A DNA stretch of 64,000 bases from 66-474 sp964489055. GTDB lineage: Bacteria; Pseudomonadota; Gammaproteobacteria; Xanthomonadales; Rhodanobacteraceae. The stretch's first letter is position 1. Each line of letters starts with the position of its first letter. The stretch covers positions 1-64,000 of the forward strand of contig CAZAXF010000003.1 in assembly GCA_964489055.1 (NCBI GenBank), given 5' to 3'. The notes below the pieces were generated by a model. That model was given only the letters and a program-made list of their open reading frames with translations, was not told the DNA's origin and did no database searches. This document shows positions 34,380 through 41,511 of the stretch, piece after piece. The translations under genes were made by a program, and so were the position numbers.

Positions 34380-35558
34380 TCAGCGCCTCGCGCGCGCTTC
34401 CAGCATCGCCACGGCCGGCAGGGTCTTGCCTTCCAGGAATTCCAGGAATGCGCCGCCGCCGGTGGAGATGTAGGAAACCTCATCGGTGATGCCGTACTTG
34501 TCTATGGCGGCCAGGGTGTCGCCGCCGCCGGCGATCGAGAATGCACTTGCATCGGCAATCGCGCGCGCGAGGGTTTCGGTGCCCTTGCCGAAGGCGTCGA
34601 ACTCGAACACGCCGACCGGACCGTTCCACACCACCGTGCCGGCCTTGCCGATCATCCCGGCGTAGTGCCTGGCGGTTTCCGGACCGATGTCCAGGATCAT
34701 CTCGTCGTCCTCGACCTGGTCCACCGCCTTGACGGTGGCCGGCGCATCGGCAGCGAACTTTGGCGCCACCACCACGTCGACGGGGATGGGAACCTCGGCG
34801 CCGCGCGTGGAGGCGGCGCTGATGACGTTGCGTGCGGCGTCCAGCAGCTCGGCTTCGCACAACGACTTCCCGACCTTGTAGCCGGCCGCCGCGATGAAGG
34901 TGTTGGCGATGCCGCCGCCCACGATCAACTGGTCCACCCGTTGCACCAGGTGCTGCAGCAGTTCCAGCTTGGTCGAGACCTTGGAACCAGCGACGATTGC
35001 CAGCAGCGGCCGCGCCGGAGCCTGCAGCGCCTTGCCGAGCGCATCGAGTTCGGCGGCCAGCAGCGGGCCGGCGCAGGCGGTTCCGGCGAATTTCGCCACG
35101 CCGTGGGTCGATGCCTGCGCGCGATGCGCGGTGCCGAAGGCGTCCATCACGAACACATCGGCCAGCGCGGCGTATTTTTTCGCGAGCGCCTCGTCGTTGG
35201 CCTTCTCGCCGACGTTCATGCGGCAGTTTTCCAGCAGCACCACCTCGCCGGATTCGACGGGGACGCCGTCGAGGTAATCGCGCTCCAGCCGCACCGTGGT
35301 GCCGAGCTGTTCGCCCAGCCAGCGCGCGACCGGCGCCAGGGACTGGGCTTCATCGAACACGCCTTCCTTCGGGCGTCCCAGGTGCGAGATCACGAGCACC
35401 GCCGCGCCGGCGTCGCGCGCGGCGCGGATCGTCGGCAGCGCGGCGTCGAGGCGGCGGGTCGAGGTGATGCGGCCGTCCTGGATGGGTACGTTGAGGTCCT
35501 CGCGGATCAACACCCGCTTGCCCGCGAGGTCGAGGTCGGTCATGCGCAGGAAATTCAT
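34380..35558 (-). CDS. pgk: Phosphoglycerate kinase
   Basis: A 392-residue glycolytic enzyme converting 1,3-bisphosphoglycerate and ADP to 3-phosphoglycerate and ATP. It has the N-terminal signature VLIREDLNVPIQDG, substrate site HLGRPKEG, and IVAGSKVSTKLELL. Nucleotide-domain motifs are GGGIANTF, GTVVWNGPVGVFE and GGGDTLAAI, followed by STGGGAFLEFLEGKTLP. Full length for a bacterial PGK. The ATG at 35558 (MNFLRMTDLDL) is preferred over 35543 by family pattern. Its stop codon abuts the GH3 stop with no gap; the shared ends form a 14-bp palindrome. Confidence 0.97.
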   Translation of the reverse strand: MNFLRMTDLDLAGKRVLIREDLNVPIQDGRITSTRRLDAALPTIRAARDAGAAVLVISHLGRPKEGVFDEAQSLAPVARWLGEQLGTTVRLERDYLDGVPVESGEVVLLENCRMNVGEKANDEALAKKYAALADVFVMDAFGTAHRAQASTHGVAKFAGTACAGPLLAAELDALGKALQAPARPLLAIVAGSKVSTKLELLQHLVQRVDQLIVGGGIANTFIAAAGYKVGKSLCEAELLDAARNVISAASTRGAEVPIPVDVVVAPKFAADAPATVKAVDQVEDDEMILDIGPETARHYAGMIGKAGTVVWNGPVGVFEFDAFGKGTETLARAIADASAFSIAGGGDTLAAIDKYGITDEVSYISTGGGAFLEFLEGKTLPAVAMLEARARR

Positions 35559-35679
35559 GCTCGAGGCTCGCCGTGGAAAGCCGCCATTCTCGCCGCCGCC
35601 GTGCGGGCGGGCAACGTGCGATTGTCGCGGCGTCGCGATATGGCGTAGCCTTGGCTTCCTGATTCGCGGCGAAGGGGGC

Positions 35680-36351
35680 ATGGCCATGCAACTCACCCTG
35701 TACAGCTACTGGCGTTCCAGCGCGGCGTACCGCGTGCGGATCGCGTTGAACCTCAAGGGTCTGGAGTACGCCATCGAGCCGGTGCACCTGGTGCGCGACG
35801 GCGGCCAGCAGCACGCCGAAGGCTACCGAAAGCTCAACCCGCAGCAACTGGTGCCGACCCTGCTCGACGGCGAGCGCGTGATGCGGCAGTCGCTGGCGAT
35901 CATGGAGTACCTGGACGAAGCCTATCCCGACACACCGCGGCTGTTGCCGCATGACACCCGCGAGCGCGCCCGGGTGCGTGCGCTGGCGCTGGCGATCGCC
36001 TGCGACATCCACCCCGTCGGCAACCTGCGGGTGTTGCAATACCTCACCGGCGAACTTGGCGCCAGCGACGAGCAGAAACAGGCCTGGTCGCGACACTGGA
36101 TCGAGGTGGGGTTCGAGGCGCTGGAAGCGTTGCTGGCGCACAGTCCCGAGGTCGGCAGTTTCTGCAGTGGTGATGACCCCTCGCTGGCCGATTGTTGCCT
36201 GGTGCCGCAGGTGTACAACGCCCGCCGCTTCGGCGTGGCGATGGACGCCTATCCCACCATCGCGCGTATCGACGCCGCCTGTGCCGAACGGGATGCGTTC
36301 AAGCGCGCTGCGCCCGAAGCCCAACCCGACGCGCCGGCCGCCAAGGCGTAG
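35680..36351 (+). CDS. maiA: Maleylacetoacetate isomerase (zeta-class GST)
   Basis: A 223-residue glutathione-dependent isomerase of tyrosine/phenylalanine catabolism (maleylacetoacetate to fumarylacetoacetate). The N-terminal thioredoxin-like domain carries the zeta-class signature YSYWRSSAAYRVRIALNLKG with the glutathione-activating Ser pair. LNPQQLVPTL and RQSLAIMEYLDE complete the GSH site, and the C-terminal helical domain has DPSLADCCLVPQVYNARRF. The ATG at 35680 or 35686 follows GAAGGGGG. It stands alone here, without other tyrosine-degradation genes. Confidence 0.92.
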   Translation: MAMQLTLYSYWRSSAAYRVRIALNLKGLEYAIEPVHLVRDGGQQHAEGYRKLNPQQLVPTLLDGERVMRQSLAIMEYLDEAYPDTPRLLPHDTRERARVRALALAIACDIHPVGNLRVLQYLTGELGASDEQKQAWSRHWIEVGFEALEALLAHSPEVGSFCSGDDPSLADCCLVPQVYNARRFGVAMDAYPTIARIDAACAERDAFKRAAPEAQPDAPAAKA

Positions 36352-36370
36352 GGCGGTTGCGTCGTTGGCT

Positions 36371-36482
36371 TCCCCCTTCGCTTGCGAAGGGGGATTGAGG
36401 GGGATGGCTTTCCGCCGCCGGTACATCCCCCCGGCGCTTTGCGCCGACCCCCTTCGCCCCGAAGGGGGTGATTGGCTCCCCC
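36371..36482. repeat. Family-A palindromic repeat
   Basis: CCCCCTTCGCTTGCGAAGGGGG plus ATTGAGGGGGATGGC, then CGGCGCTTTGCGCCG and a C/T-rich arm pairing with CGAAGGGGGT. It lies between the 3' ends of the convergent maiA and MFS genes and may serve as a transcription barrier. Confidence 0.85.
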
Positions 36483-36503
36483 TTCATCCCGAGGGGCCGG
36501 GAG

Positions 36504-37853
36504 TCAGGAAAGTGTACTCTGACCCCGGTTTTCGGGGGCTGCCTCGGGGAGGCGCCAGGACCAGAAGGTGCCGGCGCTGCCCATCAATCCCAGCAGGACC
36601 AGCGCCCACACGGTGCCAGCCAGTGCCACCGCGGCGCTGATCGCCCCGGTCGTCAGCAGCAGCACGCCGATGACGGTGTTGCTGACGGCGGTGTAGTCGG
36701 TGCGCTTGTTGCCGCCGGCTATGTCCACGAGGTAGGTCTTGCGGCCGATGCGCACGCCGGAGTGGGCAACCGCCAGCACGAAGAACGCGACCGGATAGGC
36801 CCAAGTGCCGCCGTGCCAGGACGGGTGGCCGAGCGCCCAGGCGGCCACCCCCAGGCAGGTGAGCGAGGCCAGGCCGCCGCCGTACATCATCACCCGGCGG
36901 CTGGAGGTGTCGGCCAGGAAACCCCAGACGCTGGCGCTGACGGCGCTGGCCAGGCTGGATGCGGCGATGAACGCGCCCAGCAGCAGTGCGGCGCCGTGCG
37001 CGTCGCGCTGGGCCAGCATCACGATGAAGGGCGAACCCAGCGCCGAGGCCATCAGCAGCGCGCGCGCCACCACGAAGTTGCGGAACGGCACGTCGCGCCG
37101 CAGCAGCCCGAGCCCGCGCCACGCCGCGGCCAGCGCGTTGCCGCCGCCGGCGGTTTCGCCGGCGAATTCCTGGATCCGGGCGAACACCACCGCGGCCACG
37201 AACCAGCATGCCCCCGCCGCCACCAGCAGCAGCGTGTAGAAACGCACGCCGGGTTCGCTGCCGTCGCCGAGCAGCAGCAGCGCCGCCACGAACGTGACCA
37301 GTCCCGACACGGTGGCCGAAAGGCCGGCCAGCCGCCCGCGCCGCGCGCGTGGCACGGTCTTGCCCTGCACGTCCTTCATGGCCACCGAGCACAACCCCCG
37401 GCTGAGGCTGAACATGGCCAGCAACACCACCAGCAGCGCGCCGGCCGCGGCCCCGGTCGCAAGCCACACCGTGGCCGCCATGCCCAGCACCGCCAGTCCC
37501 TGCAGCACCGCGCCGAGTACCCAGAAACCCTTGCGGTGCGGGTAGTGGCGTACCCAGGCGCCGATCGCGAGCTGCGGGATCATCGAGCCCGATTCGCGGA
37601 TCGGCACCAGGATGCCGGCCAACGCCGGTGGCGCCCCGACCGCGACCACCAGCCACGCCAGCACTGTCTTGGGATTGATCAGCAGGTCCCCGATCTTGGT
37701 CAGGACACTGGCCAGGATGATGCGGAAGAAATTGCCCGGCACCTCGCGACACGCGGCATCGCTGATGTCGGTGCACACGCGCGCGTCTTCCTCGTTCGCG
37801 ACCAGTGCGTACAGGTGATCGACCGGCGTGACTTTGCGCATGGCGCGGTCCAT
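36504..37853 (-). CDS. Major facilitator superfamily transporter
   Basis: A 449-residue carrier with about eleven to twelve hydrophobic segments and the MFS loop motif FLADTSSRRVMM between spans in the second half. The N-terminus VDHLYALVANEEDARVCTDI is long, polar and unusual for MFS proteins. It is seen in a group of uncharacterised proteobacterial permeases with the segment CREVPGNFFRIILASVLTKIGD. The C-terminal tail ends in GQSTLS, encoded by a GGGGTCAGAGTACACT-type sequence often found at the edge of REP elements. Start at 37853 or 37841. Substrate unknown. Confidence 0.8.
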   Translation of the reverse strand: MDRAMRKVTPVDHLYALVANEEDARVCTDISDAACREVPGNFFRIILASVLTKIGDLLINPKTVLAWLVVAVGAPPALAGILVPIRESGSMIPQLAIGAWVRHYPHRKGFWVLGAVLQGLAVLGMAATVWLATGAAAGALLVVLLAMFSLSRGLCSVAMKDVQGKTVPRARRGRLAGLSATVSGLVTFVAALLLLGDGSEPGVRFYTLLLVAAGACWFVAAVVFARIQEFAGETAGGGNALAAAWRGLGLLRRDVPFRNFVVARALLMASALGSPFIVMLAQRDAHGAALLLGAFIAASSLASAVSASVWGFLADTSSRRVMMYGGGLASLTCLGVAAWALGHPSWHGGTWAYPVAFFVLAVAHSGVRIGRKTYLVDIAGGNKRTDYTAVSNTVIGVLLLTTGAISAAVALAGTVWALVLLGLMGSAGTFWSWRLPEAAPENRGQSTLS

Positions 37854-37941
37854 CCCGGAAACGGAGCGTGATCGTGGCGCCGGCGAACCTGCAGCCGGCG
37901 CGTTGCAGGCCGCCCCGCGCGGGGCGGGCGGCAAGGTCTGG

Positions 37942-39741
37942 TCAGCTGGCGGCAGCCGTTCGCCTGGCCGATGGCGCCGATTCCGCGTCGGCGGCGTCCA
38001 GCGCGTCCACGATGCGCTGGTGTTCGGCCTTCAGCTTGTCGGGCAGGTGCTCGCCGTACTGCGCAAGATATTCGCCGATCCTGGCCTGCTCGTCGCGCCA
38101 GCCCGCTTCGTCGACGCGGAACAGCTCGTCCAGCGCGCCGTCGCCGAGGTGGACGCCTTCGAGATTGAGATCGTCCGCGTGCGGCAGGTTGCCGATCGCC
38201 GTTTCGCGCGCATCGGCCTGGCCGGTGACGCGCTTGAGCATCCACTCCAGCACGCGCATGTTCTCGCCGAAGCCGGGCCACAGGAACCCGCCGTCGGCAT
38301 CCCGGCGGAACCAGTTGACGTGGAAGATCTTCGGCAACCGGGCACCGGGCTGGTCGAACGAGAGCCAGTGCGCGAAATAGTCACCGTAGTTGTAGCCGCA
38401 GAAGGGCTTCATGGCCATCGGGTCACGCCGGATGTTGTCGCCCACGTCGGCCGCGGCGGCGGTCTTCTCCGACGCCATCGAGGCGCCGATGAGCACGCCG
38501 TGGGCCCAGTCGCGGGCCTCGAACACCAGCGGCACCAGCGCGGCGCGGCGCCCGCCGAACACGATCGCGTCGATCGGCACGCCCTGGTCGTTCTCGGCCT
38601 CGGGCGACCAGCTCGGGCACTGGTTGGCGCGCACGGTGAAGCGCGAGTTGGGATGCGCGGCCGGCCCGTTGGCAGGGTCATGGTCGCGGCCCTGCCAGTC
38701 CTTCGCCGGCGTGCGATCGTCCAGGCCCTCCCACCACGGCTGCATGTCGTCGGTGACCGCGACGTTGGTGAAGATGGTGTCGTGCTTGAGCATCGACACC
38801 GCGTTGGGATTGGTCTTCTTCGAGGTGCCGGGTGCGACGCCGAAGTAACCCGCCTCGGGATTGATGGCGTACAGCCGCCCGTCCGCACCGGGGCGCATCC
38901 AGCAGATGTCGTCGCCCACCGTCCAGACCTTCCAGCCTTCGTTGCGATACCCTTCCGGCGGAATCAGCATCGCGAGGTTGGTCTTGCCGCAGGCCGAGGG
39001 GAACGCCGCGGCGACGTAGCGGATTTCGTGCTTCGGGTTCTCGATGCCCACGATCAGCATGTGCTCGGCCAGCCAGCCTTCGCTGCGCGCCTGGTACGAG
39101 CCGATTCTCAGTGCGTGGCACTTCTTGCCCAGCAGCGCGTTGCCGCCGTAACCCGAGCCGTAGGACTTGATGGTCAGTTCCTCGGGGAAATGCATGATCC
39201 AGCGCCGCTCGGGGTCGAGCTCGCCGACCGAGTGCTGAGCCTTGATGAAGCGTCCCTCGCGCTCGATGCGCTCCAGCGCCGCGGTGCCCATGCGGGTCAT
39301 GATGCGCATGTTGGCCACGACGTATTTCGAGTCGGTGATCTCCACGCCGCAGCGTGCCAGCGGTGAGCCGATCGGGCCCATGCAGTAGGGAATCACGTAC
39401 ATCGTGCGCCCTTCCATGCAGCCATCGAACAGCGCGTCGATTTTCTTGTGGGCGTCGGCGGGGGCCATCCAGTTGTTGTTGGGGCCGGCCGCGTCCTTGT
39501 CCTTCGTGCAGATGACGGTCAGCTTCTCGACGCGCGCGACGTCCTTCGGGTCCGAGCGGTGCAGGTAGCAGCGAGGGTGGGTCTGCTGGTTGAGTTCGAT
39601 CAGCTCGCCCGTTTCCAGCATCTCGTCGACCAGCTTGCGGTATTCGGCGTCCGAGCCGTCGCACCAATGGATGTGGTCGGGGCGGGTGCGTTTGGCTACT
39701 TCGTCAACCCATTGGTTCAGCGTGTCGAGCTTGCTAGGCAT
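37942..39741 (-). CDS. pckG: Phosphoenolpyruvate carboxykinase (GTP)
   Basis: A 599-residue GTP-dependent PEPCK that converts oxaloacetate and GTP to PEP and CO2, the entry to gluconeogenesis. Landmarks are RTMYVIPYCMGPIGSPL, SYGSGYGGNALLGKKC, the P-loop FPSACGKTNLAML with the active-site Cys, WMRPGADGRLYAINPE, and RRAALVPLVFEARDW with the Arg that contacts substrate. Metal ligands sit in the FAHWLSF and KIFHVNWF regions. The ATG at 39741 follows AAGGA. Together with fadE next door it fits growth on fatty acids, but the two are not in one operon. Confidence 0.97.
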   Translation of the reverse strand: MPSKLDTLNQWVDEVAKRTRPDHIHWCDGSDAEYRKLVDEMLETGELIELNQQTHPRCYLHRSDPKDVARVEKLTVICTKDKDAAGPNNNWMAPADAHKKIDALFDGCMEGRTMYVIPYCMGPIGSPLARCGVEITDSKYVVANMRIMTRMGTAALERIEREGRFIKAQHSVGELDPERRWIMHFPEELTIKSYGSGYGGNALLGKKCHALRIGSYQARSEGWLAEHMLIVGIENPKHEIRYVAAAFPSACGKTNLAMLIPPEGYRNEGWKVWTVGDDICWMRPGADGRLYAINPEAGYFGVAPGTSKKTNPNAVSMLKHDTIFTNVAVTDDMQPWWEGLDDRTPAKDWQGRDHDPANGPAAHPNSRFTVRANQCPSWSPEAENDQGVPIDAIVFGGRRAALVPLVFEARDWAHGVLIGASMASEKTAAAADVGDNIRRDPMAMKPFCGYNYGDYFAHWLSFDQPGARLPKIFHVNWFRRDADGGFLWPGFGENMRVLEWMLKRVTGQADARETAIGNLPHADDLNLEGVHLGDGALDELFRVDEAGWRDEQARIGEYLAQYGEHLPDKLKAEHQRIVDALDAADAESAPSARRTAAAS

Positions 39742-39862
39742 GGAGGTTCCTTCGCCGGTTGCCGCATGAGACGGGGTCGTTGACGGTAAACCGCGCCTGC
39801 CGCCTTTGCAAGAATCGCGGATCGACGCGTTCAAGTTGCGATCATGCAGGCAACGGCGGCAA

Positions 39863-40501
39863 TCAGTGCGCGGCTTGCTCGCCTTCGTCCCCCGGCACCA
39901 GGGTTGCGATGACATGTTCGACGTAGGCGTCGTACTGCTCGTGCGACAGGTGCGGCAGTTCCAGCGTCAGGTTCAATTGCAGGAACCCGACGTAGGCCGC
40001 GTAGGTGAGCCGCGCGCGGTGTTGCGCGGCGGCGTGGTCCAGCCCGGCCTGGCGGAACGCCAGTCCAAGCAGGTCCATGCGGCGTTGCGAAACGCGCGTC
40101 ATCACCGGCTTGACCAGCGGGTGTTCCAGCGCCTGCAGCAGCGCGGCGTACACCCGGTGCGGCTGGATTTCGCCGGAGACCCAGCGGAACAACGCGCCAA
40201 GCCGTTCGCGCGGATCGTCGTGGATGGCGCCGACGTGGTGTTGCAGTTCCTGCTCGTCCTCGGCTTCCCAGCGCGCCAGCGCGGCCTGCAGCAGCGCTTC
40301 GCGGTTCTTGAAGTGCCAGTAGAAACTGCCTTTGGTGACACCGAGCCGGCGCGCCAGCGCCTCCACCGCGAGCGCGGCGATGCCTTCCTCGGCGATCACC
40401 TCCAGCGCGCCGCGCTCCCAGTCGCCCGCGGACAGGCGTGCATGCGCGCGCCGCGCGGGGGTGTCCGATGCAGTGTGGGCGGGCTCGGTGAACACGACCA
40501 T
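39863..40501 (-). CDS. TetR family transcriptional regulator
   Basis: A 212-residue repressor-type protein. The N-terminal helix-turn-helix is VEALARRLGVTKGSFYWHFKNREALL (split over about residues 46-71), followed by an all-helical ligand domain. Its start codon lies within an ATAC-N6-GTAT palindrome, and a second, stronger copy (CCATAC-N6-GTATGG) overlaps the start of the divergent hydrolase. It therefore very likely represses itself and the divergent genes. The neighbouring fadE suggests an acyl-CoA or fatty-acid ligand, but that is inference from position. Confidence 0.9.
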   Translation of the reverse strand: MVVFTEPAHTASDTPARRAHARLSAGDWERGALEVIAEEGIAALAVEALARRLGVTKGSFYWHFKNREALLQAALARWEAEDEQELQHHVGAIHDDPRERLGALFRWVSGEIQPHRVYAALLQALEHPLVKPVMTRVSQRRMDLLGLAFRQAGLDHAAAQHRARLTYAAYVGFLQLNLTLELPHLSHEQYDAYVEHVIATLVPGDEGEQAAH

Positions 40502-40552
40502 ACTTTAGCGTATTGACAGGCGTTGCGCACAAATCCATACTTGGGCGTATGG
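40500..40552 (+). promoter_or_regulatory. Divergent TetR operators with hydrolase promoter
   Basis: Operator 1, ATACTTTAGCGTAT (40500-40513), overlaps the tetR start codon. Operator 2, CCATAC-N6-GTATGG (40535-40552), is a perfect inverted repeat. Between them runs a plus-strand promoter: -35 TTGACA (40513-40518), 17 bases, -10 CATACT (40536-40541). Operator 2 covers the -10 box and transcription start, so binding would block the hydrolase promoter. Confidence 0.75.
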
Positions 40553-41481
40553 AAAAGAATGTGCCCGCGGGCGCCAGCGCCCACCTGCATCGCATCCCGG
40601 TCGAAGCCGGCTTGTCGCTGGCGACGGAAACCCGTGGCCCGGTCGATGCGCCCGCCATCGTGTTCGCGCACGGCTTCGGCCAGAGCCGCCGCGCGTGGAC
40701 CCGCAGCGCCAGGACCCTGGCCGCGCAGGGCTGGTCCACGGTCACGTTCGACGCACGCGGCCACGGCGACAGCGGACGTCCGCCCGATGGCGATTACCGG
40801 ATCGAGGCGTTCGTGGCCGACCTTTTGGCTGTGACGCGATTGCCGCCGCGCCCGCCGGTGCTGGTGGGCGCGTCGATGGGCGGCCTGCTGGGCCTGGCCG
40901 CCGCCGGAGAGGTCCGCCCCGATCCGTTCCGCGCACTGGTGCTGGTGGACATCACGCCGCGCTGGGAGAGCGCCGGCGTGGAGCGCATGCTGGACTTCAT
41001 GCGCGCGCATCCCGATGGCTTCGCCTCGCTGGACGAAGCGGCGGGCCAGGTTGCGTCCTACCTGCCGCAACGCCGCCGGCGCAAGGACCGCGACGAGCTG
41101 GCGCAACTGCTGCGCCACGGCGCCGACGGGCGGTTGCACTGGCACTGGGATCCGGCCATGCTCGATTCCATCGCGCAGGACGGCGAACGCCACCAGCAGC
41201 GCCTGATGAACGCGGCGCGCAACGTGGACGTACCGGTGCTGCTGGTGTCGGGCGGGCGCAGCGACATCGTTTCCGAAGATACCGTGCGCGAATTCCTGGC
41301 CGCCGTGCCGCACGCCGAACACGTCCAGGTTCCGCATGCCACCCACACGCTGGCGGGCGATGACAACGCTGCCTTCACCGCCGCCATCGCACCATTCCTG
41401 CACTCGCTTGCAAAGGAGACGGAGGCGATCAATCCGCCCGCCAGGGGCCCATGCACCGCAGCGCGCCATCGTTCGGCCTGA
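40549..41481 (+). CDS. Alpha/beta hydrolase
   Basis: A 310-residue alpha/beta-hydrolase-fold enzyme with oxyanion region FAHGFGQSRRAW, nucleophile Ser in VGASMGGLLG (about residue 107), acid Asp in SGGRSDIVSED and catalytic His in PHATHTLAG. A cap domain lies between (DITPRWES ... LPQRRRRKDRDEL). The predicted transcription start (about 40548) coincides with the ATG at 40549, so the mRNA may be leaderless; no ribosome-binding site is seen. It is controlled by the divergent TetR protein and lies 30 bases upstream of fadE, so it may be a thioesterase or esterase in lipid breakdown, but the substrate is unknown. Confidence 0.88.
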   Translation: MEKNVPAGASAHLHRIPVEAGLSLATETRGPVDAPAIVFAHGFGQSRRAWTRSARTLAAQGWSTVTFDARGHGDSGRPPDGDYRIEAFVADLLAVTRLPPRPPVLVGASMGGLLGLAAAGEVRPDPFRALVLVDITPRWESAGVERMLDFMRAHPDGFASLDEAAGQVASYLPQRRRRKDRDELAQLLRHGADGRLHWHWDPAMLDSIAQDGERHQQRLMNAARNVDVPVLLVSGGRSDIVSEDTVREFLAAVPHAEHVQVPHATHTLAGDDNAAFTAAIAPFLHSLAKETEAINPPARGPCTAARHRSA

Positions 41482-41511
41482 TTGCCGCCGTCCCCTTTTG
41501 AGAGGTTCGTC

